A DNA stretch of 64,000 nucleotides from Gammaproteobacteria bacterium. Lineage in GTDB: Bacteria > Pseudomonadota > Gammaproteobacteria > Burkholderiales > Rhodocyclaceae. Position numbers and translations under genes: made by a program. The notes under the pieces were generated by a model, which ran no database searches, had not been told where the DNA came from, and saw nothing but the letters and a program-made list of their open reading frames with translations. This document shows positions 44,534-53,285 of this stretch, in pieces (position 1 is the first letter of the stretch; the number at the start of each line of letters is the position of its first letter). The stretch is from NCBI GenBank assembly GCA_018828385.1, contig JAHJVE010000017.1, forward strand, positions 106,077 through 170,076, written 5' to 3'.

Positions 44534-44839
44534 TCAGGCGACGCGTTGCAGCGGCCGAACTTCTTCGGCGATTCGTTCTGCGCTCTCGTTGGCGGCCTGT
44601 TTCAGGTCGAACGCGCTTTGCAGATTGAGCCAGAATTGCGCTGTCGTATCGAAATAGCGGGCCAGTCGCAGCGCGGTATCCGGTGTCACGGCGCGGCGTT
44701 CGCGGACGATGTCGTTGATTCTCGGCGCCGGCACGTGCAGGGCCATGGCCAGCGAGTTGGCGCTCATTTCCAGCGGCACGAGGAATTCCTCGCGCAGGAT
44801 TTCGCCGGGGTGGATTGCTCGCATGTTGTTGGTCGTCAT
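44534..44839 (-). CDS. higA: HigA/VapI-type XRE antitoxin
   Basis: This 101-residue protein has the HigA signature HPGEILREEFL, a helix-turn-helix (NSLAMALHVPAPRINDIVRERRAVTPDTALRLARYF) and FWLNLQ. It neutralises and co-represses with the HigB toxin encoded ten bases upstream. GAGAGG precedes the ATG at 44839. Toxin-before-antitoxin order is typical for higBA. Confidence 0.92.
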   Translation of the reverse strand: MTTNNMRAIHPGEILREEFLVPLEMSANSLAMALHVPAPRINDIVRERRAVTPDTALRLARYFDTTAQFWLNLQSAFDLKQAANESAERIAEEVRPLQRVA

Positions 44840-44849
44840 CTTCGGCCTC

Positions 44850-45131
44850 TCAGTGGTAATCGACGATTTCAACGTTCGTCGGTCCGTTATTCGTCCATTC
44901 GAAGCACACCCGCCACTGGTCGTTGATGCGGATACTGTGCTGCCCGCTACGGTCGCCGCTCAAAGCCTCCAGCCGGTTGCCGGGCGGCGAGCGCAGGTCG
45001 CGCAGTTCGACCGCGGCATCGAGCATTTGCAGCTTGCGCTGGGCGACGCTCTCGAAGTTCGGAAACCGTCGCGGCGCACCGCCGGCAAACAGGCTTTCGG
45101 TCTCGGTGCAACGAAATGAACGAATCGTCAT
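44850..45131 (-). CDS. higB: HigB toxin (RelE/ParE superfamily)
   Basis: This 93-residue mRNA endonuclease-like toxin has the HigB fold, with LRDLRSPPGNRLEALSGDRSGQHSIRINDQWRVCFEW. Such toxins cleave mRNA at the ribosome. With higA it forms a complete type II module. Confidence 0.92.
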   Translation of the reverse strand: MTIRSFRCTETESLFAGGAPRRFPNFESVAQRKLQMLDAAVELRDLRSPPGNRLEALSGDRSGQHSIRINDQWRVCFEWTNNGPTNVEIVDYH

Positions 45132-45199
45132 GGCTGACTTTATGTCGTGAAGCGTTTATCGTCAAGCGTTAAATGTACGGCGATTTTGACCACTCTGGG

Positions 45200-46168
45200 T
45201 TACGGATTCCGGCACTGCCCAACCTGCGTGTCGCCGGCCTTGCCGCAGGGCGTCAGCGCGCCGGGCATCGGGTGCGGGGTGCCGTTTTTGTCCATGTGGG
45301 CGGCGACGGTGTCCCATTCGAGGATGCCGGTTTTGTCGAGTTTGAGGCGGAGCAGCCAGCCGAGTTTGGCTTCGGGGGCGGTGAAGCCGTCGAAGACGAA
45401 GTTGCCGAGGCTGTAGATGATCGGTTTGCCCTGATAAACGTCGGCGCCCTGGGTGACGTGCGGGTGGCTGCCGACGACCATGCTGGCGCCTTCATCGATC
45501 ATGCGTCGGGCGAAACTTTGCAGGCGCGGGCTGGCGGTTGGCTCGTATTCCCAGCCCCAGTGCATGAAGGGGATGATGAGGTCGGCGCCGGCGGCTTTGG
45601 CGGCGCGGATGTCGCTGATCACGTGGTCGTCCTCGCTCCACGCCGTGCCGGGCGTGTCGGCGCCGGCTTCGAAGGCGCGCGGGGCGAATTCGTTGTAGCC
45701 GAGGATGGCGATTTTGAGGCCGTTCCGTTCGATCCACAGCGGCTTGTGGGCTGCGACGAGGTTCTTGCCGGCGCCGAAATGGGCGATGCCGGCGCGGTCG
45801 AGGCGCTGCATGGTTTCGAGCAGGGCCGGGTGGCCGTAGTCGCCGACGTGGTTGTTGGCCAGGGTGACGGCGTCGAAGCGGCCTTGCAGGATGCGCAAAG
45901 TGCGCGGGTGGGCGCGGAAGGTGTAGGGCTTGTTGGCGAGCCGCTTGCCGCTTCTGGCGACCGAGGTTTCGAGGTTGGCGATGCGGTAGTCGGCGGCCTT
46001 GAGCGTTTTGGCGAAGGGGGCGAGTGGGTCGCCACCTTTGGCGATGAGCCGGCCCGGGCCATCGTCGAGCATGACGTCGCCGGCGAAAATGAGGGTCAGC
46101 GGCTCGGCGTGGACGTTGAGGGCGGCGAGAAATGCGATTGCTACGGTCAACCGGAAAAAACGGCTCAT
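45200..46168 (-). CDS. CapA-family (poly-gamma-glutamate synthesis/metallophosphatase-like) exported protein
   Basis: This protein of about 322 residues has a signal peptide and a CapA domain: FAGDVMLDDGPGR, NLETSVA, TLANNHVGDYG, PFMHWGWEYEP and VVGSHPHVTQG. CapA homologues act in poly-gamma-glutamate export or envelope glycopolymer metabolism; no capBC genes are nearby. Its ATG overlaps the preceding gene by four bases (ATGA). The signal peptide FFRLTVAIAFLAAL is encoded by a copy of the dispersed motif. Confidence 0.87.
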   Translation of the reverse strand: MSRFFRLTVAIAFLAALNVHAEPLTLIFAGDVMLDDGPGRLIAKGGDPLAPFAKTLKAADYRIANLETSVARSGKRLANKPYTFRAHPRTLRILQGRFDAVTLANNHVGDYGHPALLETMQRLDRAGIAHFGAGKNLVAAHKPLWIERNGLKIAILGYNEFAPRAFEAGADTPGTAWSEDDHVISDIRAAKAAGADLIIPFMHWGWEYEPTASPRLQSFARRMIDEGASMVVGSHPHVTQGADVYQGKPIIYSLGNFVFDGFTAPEAKLGWLLRLKLDKTGILEWDTVAAHMDKNGTPHPMPGALTPCGKAGDTQVGQCRNP

Positions 46169-46176
46169 TTTGAAGT
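46137..46176 (-). repeat. Dispersed motif copy at 5' end of CapA gene
   Basis: On the minus strand: TTCAAAATGAGCCG block, T run, then TTCCGGTTGACCGTAGCAAT with a perfect core. Sense orientation; it spans the start codon and supplies the signal-peptide codons. Confidence 0.82.
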
Positions 46177-46584
46177 CGCCTCGTGCAGTTCGCACCAGTA
46201 GTCGAGGACGAGACCGTAGCGCGGTTCGTAGGCGTGGTTCAGGCCGGTGAAGCCGTACCGCCCGGCAGGAACTGGCGGGTAGGCGTAGGTCGCCTGGTGG
46301 ATGAGCGGGCGGCCGTCGACGTCCTCGTGCTCGGCGTAGGTGTAGAGCTTGATGCTGGCGAGGTCGGCCGGTTCGTTGAGAAAGACGATGCGAAACAGCA
46401 GGTAGGAGCCGAATTTGATCGGCGCCACGGTGTAGGGCGAGGCGGTGGGGCGGGCTTCGACGATCTTCGTTTCGCCGCCGTAGCTGACGTGGCAGGCCAC
46501 CGTTTCGCCAACCTCGGCGTGGGCCGTCGCGGCGCCGAGGAGGAGGGCGCCGATCAGCGCACGGCGGTTAGCGCGCCGGGCCAC
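46165..46584 (-). CDS. Exported hypothetical protein
   Basis: I do not recognise a family for this 139-residue protein. It has a signal peptide ending ATAHA and two Cys that could form a disulfide (CHVSYGG near the mature N-terminus, DYWCELHE near the C-terminus). The body is beta-rich with many aromatics. It overlaps the CapA gene by four bases and the MliC-YbaY gene by 17, so it belongs to that operon. Confidence 0.72.
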   Translation of the reverse strand: MARRANRRALIGALLLGAATAHAEVGETVACHVSYGGETKIVEARPTASPYTVAPIKFGSYLLFRIVFLNEPADLASIKLYTYAEHEDVDGRPLIHQATYAYPPVPAGRYGFTGLNHAYEPRYGLVLDYWCELHEATSK

Positions 46585-47251
46585 GGTTTGCCGGCTTCAG
46601 GACGAGGTCGATGGCCACGGGCTGGCCGTTTTTGATCGCCGGAGCCGGCTTGGCACTGGCGAACAGCAGTTTGCCGTCGGCCTCGATGCGGGCGCTGACG
46701 GTGGCGCCGGCCTTTTTGCCCATGAGGTCGCGGTCGACCGTGGCGTTGAAGGCAATCGGCACCTGGGCGCCGTTCAGCTCGTAACGCTGATCGGCCAGCG
46801 TGCGCCGGCCGGACTGGATGCGGATCTTGAGGATGGCGTTGGGCGGCAGGGCGACGCGGGCGAGATAGCGGACGGTGCCGGCAATGTCGATGAAACTGCT
46901 GGCCGCCGCCGGCTGTGCTGCGGCCTGAGGCATGACCGGCGCCACGCTGCCGCGCGAACAGCGGCGCAGGTTGCCCTTGCCGTCTTCGAGAATGGCGTCG
47001 TCGCCCTTGGTCGCCAGGCGAATGTCGCCACTCCGATAAAGCGCCCCGGAGGCGGCCGGGACTTGCGGCAGAACGACGGCGTCGTCGGCGAAATGCAGGG
47101 TTGCCTGCGGTCGACCGGAAATATCGGCCGAAAACGAAATGTCGATGCGGTTGCCGTTGTCGCAGGTGTAGGCGAGGCGTTCGTCGCCGGCGCAGGCGCA
47201 AAAAGGGACGAGCGCGGCCAGCAGCAGCGCCGGCAGGGAGCGAAGGTTCAT
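46568..47251 (-). CDS. Exported MliC-like plus YbaY-like fusion protein
   Basis: The protein has 227 residues. After a signal peptide ([21 protein letters not shown]), residues about 25-90 resemble MliC/PliC C-type lysozyme inhibitors ([33 protein letters not shown]). Residues about 120-215 resemble YbaY/YscW-type lipoproteins ([44 protein letters not shown]). A role in envelope protection against lysozyme is plausible but inferred. The ATG overlaps the bpt stop by four bases. Confidence 0.75.
   Translation of the reverse strand: MNLRSLPALLLAALVPFCACAGDERLAYTCDNGNRIDISFSADISGRPQATLHFADDAVVLPQVPAASGALYRSGDIRLATKGDDAILEDGKGNLRRCSRGSVAPVMPQAAAQPAAASSFIDIAGTVRYLARVALPPNAILKIRIQSGRRTLADQRYELNGAQVPIAFNATVDRDLMGKKAGATVSARIEADGKLLFASAKPAPAIKNGQPVAIDLVLKPANRGPAR
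47100..47139 (-). repeat. Degenerate dispersed motif copy inside MliC-YbaY gene
   Basis: The minus strand reads TTCGTTTTCGGCCG, ATATTTCC, then GGTCGACCGCAGGCAAC. Several core mismatches. Sense orientation. Confidence 0.5.
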
Positions 47252-47991
47252 GGGTTTTCCGGTTTGGGGAGAGGAGTCCAGCGCCCGTCGAGCAGACCTT
47301 CGATGGGCTGGAAGGCCGATTTGTAGGCCATCTTGCGACTTTCGGCGATCCAGTAGCCGAGGTACAGGTAGGGCAGGCCGAGGGCAGCGCACTGGGCGGC
47401 CTGCCACAGGATGTTGTAGGTGCCGAAACTGGCGTGCGGAATGTCCGGATCGTAAAAGGTGTAGACCGACGACAGGCCGTCGTCGAGCACGTCGATGAGG
47501 CTCACCATGCGCACGATGCCGTCTTCGGTGAACTCGATGAGCCGCGTGTCGACCCGGCTTTGCAGCAGGAACTGGGCGTACTGTTCGTGGCTGTCCTCGT
47601 CCATGCCGCCGCCCGGGTGGCGGGCCTGCTGGTAGCGGTTGTAGAGCGTGTAATGCTCCTCGCAATAAAGCAGCGGCCGTTCGCGGGCGCGCAGCGTGGC
47701 GTGCTGCTTCAAAGCCCGGCGCTGGCTGCGGTTGGGCTGCAGCTCGGCGACCGGCAGGCGGACCGGCACGCAGGCCTGGCAGTGATCGCAATTCGGCCGG
47801 TAGGTGAATACCCCGCTGCGCCGGAAACCGGCGCGGACCAGCGCGCTGTAGATTTCACTGTCGATCAGGTGGGCCGGCGTCGCCACCTGCGAACGCGCCT
47901 CGCGGTCGGCCAGGTAGCTGCACGGATAGGGCGAAGTGGCGTAGTACTGGAGCAGCGAGAAGGGCAGTTCGGCGTCGTCAGGCTGGGCCAT
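47248..47991 (-). CDS. bpt: Aspartate/glutamate leucyltransferase (bacterial Bpt)
   Basis: This 247-residue member of the Ate1/Bpt family joins Leu from Leu-tRNA to N-terminal Asp or Glu, marking proteins for ClpAP. Family motifs are [41 protein letters not shown], the Cys-rich N-terminal region, and [23 protein letters not shown]. Three bases separate it from the aat gene; the two form the N-end-rule pair. Confidence 0.94.
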   Translation of the reverse strand: MAQPDDAELPFSLLQYYATSPYPCSYLADREARSQVATPAHLIDSEIYSALVRAGFRRSGVFTYRPNCDHCQACVPVRLPVAELQPNRSQRRALKQHATLRARERPLLYCEEHYTLYNRYQQARHPGGGMDEDSHEQYAQFLLQSRVDTRLIEFTEDGIVRMVSLIDVLDDGLSSVYTFYDPDIPHASFGTYNILWQAAQCAALGLPYLYLGYWIAESRKMAYKSAFQPIEGLLDGRWTPLPKPENP

Positions 47992-47994
47992 GGC

Positions 47995-48699
47995 TTACCA
48001 CGCGATGTCGAGTTGAGCGACCGACCAGCGATCGCGCGCCGAAATTGCTGCGGTCAACGCCGACAAACGGGTCAAAAAGGCGTCGCGGGGAATTTCACGG
48101 GCGCCGAGCGAGGCGAGGTGGTCGGTGTGCATCTGACAATCAATCATGCCGAATTGGTTGCTCACAAGATAACGCACGAGGTGAGCGAAAGCGACCTTCG
48201 ATGCGTCAGTCCGCCGGGAGAACATCGACTCGCCGTAGAACATGCGACCGATGGCCAGCCCGTACAGGCCGCCGACCAGCGTGTCTCCCTCATAGCTTTC
48301 GACCGAATGCGCCCAGCCGAGTTCATGCAGGCGGCAGTAGGCTTCCTTCATTTCCGGCGTGATCCAGGTGCCGTCCTGGCCATCGCGCGGTGTCGTCGCG
48401 CAGGCATCCATGACGCCGGGAAAATCGCTGTCGAAGCGCACTTCGAACTTGCCGGCGCGCAGCGTTTTCCGCAGCGAACGGGTCAGCCGGAACTCTTCGG
48501 GAAACAGCACCATGCGCGGATCGGGCGAGTACCACAGGGGCAGGCCATCGACCGTTCCCCACGGGAAAATGCCCCGCCGGTAGGCGTCAAGCAGACGGTC
48601 CGGCTGCAAGCCACCACCGACGGCGAGCAAACCGCCCATTTCTTCCCGGGCCATGTCGGCCGGCGGAAAAACGTCGAGCGGGCCAAGAAACGGGATCAT
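47995..48699 (-). CDS. aat: Leucyl/phenylalanyl-tRNA-protein transferase
   Basis: This 234-residue enzyme transfers Leu or Phe to N-terminal Lys or Arg. Motifs are GLLAVGGGLQPDRLLDAYRRGIFPW, WYSPDPRMVLFPEE, HSVESYEGDTLVGGLYGLAIGRMFYGESMFSR and IDCQMHTDHLASLGAREIPRD. It forms an operon with bpt. A weak dispersed motif copy lies near its 3' end. Confidence 0.95.
   Translation of the reverse strand: MIPFLGPLDVFPPADMAREEMGGLLAVGGGLQPDRLLDAYRRGIFPWGTVDGLPLWYSPDPRMVLFPEEFRLTRSLRKTLRAGKFEVRFDSDFPGVMDACATTPRDGQDGTWITPEMKEAYCRLHELGWAHSVESYEGDTLVGGLYGLAIGRMFYGESMFSRRTDASKVAFAHLVRYLVSNQFGMIDCQMHTDHLASLGAREIPRDAFLTRLSALTAAISARDRWSVAQLDIAW
48044..48083 (-). repeat. Dispersed motif copy inside aat
   Basis: The minus strand reads CTTTTTGACCCGTTTGTC, then GGCGTTGACCGCAGCAAT. 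Sense orientation, near the 3' end of aat. Confidence 0.5.
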
Positions 48700-48715
48700 G
48701 CGTGATCGCGAAAAA

Positions 48716-49864
48716 CTAGCGGGCGCTGTTGGTGGCGTGCCAGGTGACCGGCTTGACCTGTTGCTCGAGCTTGATCTCGCAGGCCGGATCGTCGCACTCC
48801 TCGTGCTTCATGAAGGCGATGACGTGGTCGGCATCGAGCCGGATGCCGATTTTCTCGCCCAGCGCATGATTGTGGTGCGACGGAACCAGCGACAAGACTT
48901 GGGTGCCGCTGGCCAGGCGCAGCGTGTACAGGATGTCGGCGCCGCGGAAAGCCTTGTTCAGCACCTCGGCCTGAACGGTGCTGGTGTCGTCATGAACGAT
49001 ATCGTCCGGCCGCAACAGCACGTCGACCTTGCAGCCGTTGTCGCAGGCGGCGCAGGTTTCGTTGCACTCGACCGGGGTGTCGGAAATCAGCGTGCCGAGT
49101 TCCATGCGCACGCTGTTGTTGTCGCCGACCGTGCCGGTCACCAGCACGCCCTGACCGATGAAGTCGGCGACAAAACGATTGGCCGGCCGGTGATACAGGT
49201 TGTACGGGACGTCCCACTGCTGGATGCGGCCTTCGTACATGATGCCGATCTCGTCGGCCATGGCGAACGCCTCGTTCTGGTCGTGGGTGACCATGACTGC
49301 GGTCGACCCCTCGCGCTTGAGAATTTCGCGCACCTCGGCCGACAGCCGCTCGCGCAGGCCGACGTCGAGGTTGGAAAACGGCTCGTCGAGCAGGATCAGT
49401 TCCGGCCGCGGCGCCAGGGCGCGAGCGAGCGCCACGCGCTGCTGCTGGCCGCCGGAAAGCTCATGCGGAAACTTGCTGCCCTGACCATGCAGGCCAACGG
49501 TGGCCAGCAATTGACGGACGCGCAGATGAGCGTCCTCACCTGGATTGCGACCGAGGCCAAAGGCGACATTCGCCTCGATGGAAAGGTGCGGAAACAGCGC
49601 GTAATCCTGAAAAACCATGCCGATCCGCCGCTTCTCGGGCGAAACCCGCTGACCGGCCTGGCTGACGACTTTGCCGTGCAGGCGGATTTCGCCACCGGCG
49701 ATGTCTTCGAAACCAGCGATGCAGCGCAGCAAAGTCGTCTTGCCGCAGCCGGAGGGACCAAGCAGGCAGGCGATGCTGCCGACTTCGAGCGAGAAGTTCA
49801 CGCCGTCGACGACGGTGTGGTTGCCGTAGCGCTGGACAACGCCATTTAGTTCAAGTTGGGCCAT
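48716..49864 (-). CDS. fbpC: Ferric iron ABC transporter ATPase (FbpC-like) with Cys-rich C-terminal insertion
   Basis: This 382-residue ATPase has Walker A GPSGCGKTT, Q-loop FQDYALFPH, signature LSGGQQQRVALARAL and Walker B LILLDEPFSNLD, then a TOBE-type regulatory region. An unusual run ECNETCAACDNGC lies at about 275-290, with a second motif ECDDPACE near the C-terminus. These cysteines could bind metal or a cluster and tune uptake. It is read divergently from the permease gene; the 31-base gap holds a TATAAT-like box near 49876. Confidence 0.9.
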   Translation of the reverse strand: MAQLELNGVVQRYGNHTVVDGVNFSLEVGSIACLLGPSGCGKTTLLRCIAGFEDIAGGEIRLHGKVVSQAGQRVSPEKRRIGMVFQDYALFPHLSIEANVAFGLGRNPGEDAHLRVRQLLATVGLHGQGSKFPHELSGGQQQRVALARALAPRPELILLDEPFSNLDVGLRERLSAEVREILKREGSTAVMVTHDQNEAFAMADEIGIMYEGRIQQWDVPYNLYHRPANRFVADFIGQGVLVTGTVGDNNSVRMELGTLISDTPVECNETCAACDNGCKVDVLLRPDDIVHDDTSTVQAEVLNKAFRGADILYTLRLASGTQVLSLVPSHHNHALGEKIGIRLDADHVIAFMKHEECDDPACEIKLEQQVKPVTWHATNSAR

Positions 49865-49895
49865 AGGTGGTCGATTATAATTCCCATTCACACCC

Positions 49896-51533
49896 ATGCG
49901 CACAGCCCTTTATTCCCCCCTGCTGACGGTCGGCATCGTCGTTGCCTTGCTCGCTGGATTGCCGGTAGCCAGCGTCGGCCTCAATATTTTTGTCGGCGGC
50001 ACCAGCGCCACCTGGTCGCATCTGGCCGACACCGTACTTTCCGAATACATCGCCAATTCGCTCTGGCTGTGCCTTGGTGTCGGTTGCGGCGTCGGCATCG
50101 TCGGCGTGGCAACGGCCTGGCTGACGGCCATGCACGAGTTCCCCGGCCGGCGTTTCTTCGAATGGGCCATGGTCCTCCCGCTCGCCGTTCCGGCCTATGT
50201 CATGGCCTACGTGTACACCGATTTCCTGCAGTTCGTTGGCCCGGTGCAAACCTTCCTGCGCGAGACTTTCGGCTGGGAGCACGGCGACTACTGGTTCCCC
50301 GACATCCGCACCTTGCCCGGTGCCATGCTGATGTTCGTCAGCGTGCTTTATCCCTACGTTTACCTGCTCGCCCGCACCGCTTTCCTCGAACGCGCCAGCG
50401 GCATGCTGGAAGCCGCGCGGACGCTGGGTATGGGGCCATGGCGGGGCTTCTTCGCGGTCTCGCTGCCACTGGCTCGGCCAGCCATCGTCGCCGGCGTTGC
50501 CTTGGCGCTCATGGAAACGTTGGCCGACTACGGCACGGTGGCCTATTTTGCGGTCAACACCTTCACCACCGGCATCTACCGCGCCTGGTTCTCGCTCGGC
50601 GACCGTGTTGCCGCTGCCCAGCTCGCCGCCATGCTGCTCGCCTTCGTGCTCTTCCTGCTCGTGGCCGAACGCACTTCGCGCGGCCGGGCCCGTTATCACA
50701 ATACGACCGGCCGCAATCGGCCGATGGCTGGCGCGCAGCTGCATGGCCCGGCTGCCTGGCTGGCGACGTTGGCCTGTGCCGTGCCCTTGCTGCTTGGTTT
50801 CATTCTGCCGGCGCTATTGCTGCTCAAAATGGCGTTTACCGATGGCGATGCGCAGTTCGGCGAACGTTTCCTCGTGCTGTCTCGCAACAGCTTCGTGTTG
50901 GCGGGGGCGACTGCGGTGATCGGCGTGCTGCTTGCGGTACTGCTCGGTTACGGGGCGCGTCTCTCTAAATCAGCTTTTGCCAACGGCCTGAATCGCCTTG
51001 TCGGGCTGGGCTATGCCGTGCCCGGTGCGGTAATCGCCGTCGGTGTGCTGATTCCGGTGACCCGCCTCGACAACTGGCTGGCTGGGCAATGGATGCAGTG
51101 GTTCGGTCATAACCCCGGATTGCTGCTGACTGGCGGCATTGCCGCGCTGATTTATGCTTACCTCGTACGTTTCCTGGCGGTGGCGCTGCACACCGTTGAA
51201 TCGAGCATGGCCAAGATCACCCCGAACATGGACGACGCCGCCCGCAGCCTCGGTCTTGGGCAGGGCGAAACGCTGCGTCGCGTGCATGTGCCGATGCTGC
51301 GCGGCAGTCTGCTGACGGCGGGCTTGCTGGTCTTCGTTGATGTGATGAAGGAATTGCCCGCCACGCTGGTCATGCGTCCGTTCAATTTCGATACGCTGGC
51401 GACGCAGGCCTATACTCTGGCCTCGGATGAGCGGCTGGCCGAAGCATCGACGGCCGCCCTGGCCATTGTCGCCGTCGGCTTGTTGCCGCTTATTGCCCTG
51501 TCACGACAGATCACCGCGGCGCGCCGGCGTTAG
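49896..51533 (+). CDS. fbpB: Ferric iron ABC transporter permease (FbpB-like, fused two-half type)
   Basis: This 545-residue inner-membrane protein has about twelve hydrophobic segments in two tandem permease halves. Each half carries an EAA-type cytoplasmic loop (MLEAARTLGMGPWRGFFAVSLPLARPAI and MDDAARSLGLGQGETLRRVHVPMLRGSL) that contacts the ATPase. It works with the divergent FbpC-type ATPase and the downstream substrate-binding protein. The DYGTVAYFAVNTFTTGIYRAWF stretch is typical of iron permeases of this family. Confidence 0.92.
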   Translation: MRTALYSPLLTVGIVVALLAGLPVASVGLNIFVGGTSATWSHLADTVLSEYIANSLWLCLGVGCGVGIVGVATAWLTAMHEFPGRRFFEWAMVLPLAVPAYVMAYVYTDFLQFVGPVQTFLRETFGWEHGDYWFPDIRTLPGAMLMFVSVLYPYVYLLARTAFLERASGMLEAARTLGMGPWRGFFAVSLPLARPAIVAGVALALMETLADYGTVAYFAVNTFTTGIYRAWFSLGDRVAAAQLAAMLLAFVLFLLVAERTSRGRARYHNTTGRNRPMAGAQLHGPAAWLATLACAVPLLLGFILPALLLLKMAFTDGDAQFGERFLVLSRNSFVLAGATAVIGVLLAVLLGYGARLSKSAFANGLNRLVGLGYAVPGAVIAVGVLIPVTRLDNWLAGQWMQWFGHNPGLLLTGGIAALIYAYLVRFLAVALHTVESSMAKITPNMDDAARSLGLGQGETLRRVHVPMLRGSLLTAGLLVFVDVMKELPATLVMRPFNFDTLATQAYTLASDERLAEASTAALAIVAVGLLPLIALSRQITAARRR

Positions 51534-52115
51534 TCACGGCTGCTTGTCGGTCGGCTTTGTCTGGCCGGTGTTGATTTCGTTTTCTTCCAGGAAAAGCAGG
51601 TCCATGCTGAGCAAGCTGGTTGCCGTCCCGAACTCATTCGGTGAATCCGCATCGTCGGTCGGTACTGGCGGATCGGCAGCAGGGAGTCCGGATGGTGTGA
51701 ACTCGATGACGTTGTCCGCCCAGCTTTCAGGGGGCGAAGGCTCTGCCTCCTCCGGCAGGGAATCGAATGAAATATCCAGAGCCTGGTTGGTGATGGCGAC
51801 ACCCTCGGGAAGGATGGCTCCCTCGTGCAGCAGCCGATCGACAATATCCTGATGCCCGCGTCGTAACGCCAGTCGCAAGGGAGCGCCCGGGCCATCACTG
51901 GCCATGGCATTCGGATTGGCGCCGTGTTTCAGTAACTCGCCAACGATTGCCAGGTTGCCTTCGAAGCAGGCTGTACGTAGCGGCAAACCGCTATAGCCAT
52001 GCATGTCGGGTAGCTCGATATCTTCGCCATTGTCCAGTGCGGTAATGACACCTTGCAGGCGTCCGGCGCGGATGGCTTCGATCAGATTGCTCGTTTTGAA
52101 ACCTTTTTTTGTCAT
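51534..52115 (-). CDS. Ankyrin-repeat protein
   Basis: This 193-residue cytosolic protein has about three ankyrin repeats at 10-105 (LIEAIRAGRLQGVITALDNGEDIELPD, GLPLRTACFEGNLAIVGELLKHGANPN, APLRLALRRGHQDIVDRLLHEGA). An acidic, Pro/Ser-rich tail follows without recognisable structure. Partner and function are unknown. It sits between the iron permease and substrate-binding genes on the opposite strand to the permease, so a link to iron is only positional. Confidence 0.82.
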   Translation of the reverse strand: MTKKGFKTSNLIEAIRAGRLQGVITALDNGEDIELPDMHGYSGLPLRTACFEGNLAIVGELLKHGANPNAMASDGPGAPLRLALRRGHQDIVDRLLHEGAILPEGVAITNQALDISFDSLPEEAEPSPPESWADNVIEFTPSGLPAADPPVPTDDADSPNEFGTATSLLSMDLLFLEENEINTGQTKPTDKQP

Positions 52116-52129
52116 GTCTTTGCTAATTC

Positions 52130-52167
52130 AAAGCGTCCGGCAATTGTAGGTAATTGCCGGACGCTTT
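52130..52167 (-). terminator. Strong hairpin downstream of iron-binding protein gene
   Basis: A perfect 16-base inverted repeat (AAAGCGTCCGGCAATT and its complement) with a six-base loop follows the stop of the substrate-binding gene. No long T run is present, so termination strength is uncertain. Confidence 0.75.
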
Positions 52168-52181
52168 GGCGAGAAATGACC

Positions 52182-53198
52182 TTACTTGAAGCCGGCCCGG
52201 TCAAAAATGATCTGAGCCTTGGTCTGATACATGGCCAGACTCTTGACCGGCAACTTGTCAGCCTTGAACTTGCCCATGGCTTCCAGAGCCGGATTTGCCA
52301 CCTTGACGCTGTCGACCGCAGGCCATTCATTATTGCCATCAGCAAAAAAGCGCTGGGCTTGATCCGAGGCCAGGTATTCGAGGAAACGAACGGCCGCCTC
52401 GCGGTGCGGGGCTGTTTTCAGCACGCCGCCCCCGGATACGTTGATGTGGGCGCCGTTGCCGGCCTGGTCCGGCCAGACGATGCCAACCCGCTCCATCATT
52501 TTCTGATCTTCGGTCTTGGTCGAGCGGAGCAGGCGAGCCACGTAGTAGGTGTTGGAAATCGCCACGCCACATTCGCCGGCTGCAACCGCCTTGATCTGGT
52601 CGGTATCGCCACCTTTTGGCGAGCGGGCAAAGTTGGCCACCATGCCGCGGGCGATTTCCTCGGCCCTGGCTTCACCCTGGTGGGCGATGATCGATGCCAT
52701 CAGCGACAGGTTGTAGGGGTGCGAGCCAGAACGCGAGCAGAACTTGCCTTTCAGCTTCGAGTTGGCCAGGTCGGCATAATTCTGGATATCTTCTGGCTTG
52801 ACTGAGCGCTTGTTGTAAACGATGACGCGCGCCCGCGTCGAAAATGAAAACCAGTCTTCGGTACGCAAGTGGGCGGGGATGCGCGAGTCGAGCAGTTTTG
52901 AGGAAACCGGAGCAAACAATCCCAACTGATGGGCCACTGCAAGGCGTGCTGCATCGACAGTCAGGAAAACGTCGGCCGGGCTGTTGGCGCCCTCGTTCTT
53001 GATCCGTTCAAGAAGTTCGTCTTCCTTGCCTTCGATCCGGTTGATCCTGATGCCGGTCTGCTGCGTGAAATTGCTGTAGAGCGCTTCGTCAGTCTGGTAA
53101 TGCCGGGCCGAATACAGGTTGAGGACTTTTTCCTGGGCAACTGCCGGATTGAATATGGCAAGCGTTGCAGCGGCGATCAGGGCGGACATCAGCTTCAT
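52182..53198 (-). CDS. fbpA: Periplasmic ferric iron-binding protein (FbpA/FutA-like)
   Basis: This 338-residue protein has a signal peptide (cleavage near NPAVA-QEK) and the iron-binding transferrin-like fold: LNLYSARHYQTDEALYSNF (Tyr ligand region), ADVFLTVDAARL and VAISNTYYVARLL with the Tyr-Tyr pair that coordinates Fe(III). It delivers iron to the FbpBC-type transporter encoded nearby. A Fur-like box lies about 60 bases upstream of the start. Confidence 0.94.
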   Translation of the reverse strand: MKLMSALIAAATLAIFNPAVAQEKVLNLYSARHYQTDEALYSNFTQQTGIRINRIEGKEDELLERIKNEGANSPADVFLTVDAARLAVAHQLGLFAPVSSKLLDSRIPAHLRTEDWFSFSTRARVIVYNKRSVKPEDIQNYADLANSKLKGKFCSRSGSHPYNLSLMASIIAHQGEARAEEIARGMVANFARSPKGGDTDQIKAVAAGECGVAISNTYYVARLLRSTKTEDQKMMERVGIVWPDQAGNGAHINVSGGGVLKTAPHREAAVRFLEYLASDQAQRFFADGNNEWPAVDSVKVANPALEAMGKFKADKLPVKSLAMYQTKAQIIFDRAGFK

Positions 53199-53257
53199 GC
53201 GGGAACTCCGGTCATAAGTGAGAATGGTTCCAGTTTACCGACGATGTATATCTTTGT

Positions 53258-53276
53258 AAATGAGAATGATTATCTT
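53258..53276 (-). promoter_or_regulatory. Fur box upstream of fbpA
   Basis: The minus strand reads AAGATAATCATTCTCATTT, close to the Fur consensus of GATAAT/ATCATT hexamers. It lies 60 bases upstream of the iron-binding protein start. Fur with iron would repress this promoter. Inferred from consensus. Confidence 0.75.
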
Positions 53277-53285
53277 CTTGGCTTG

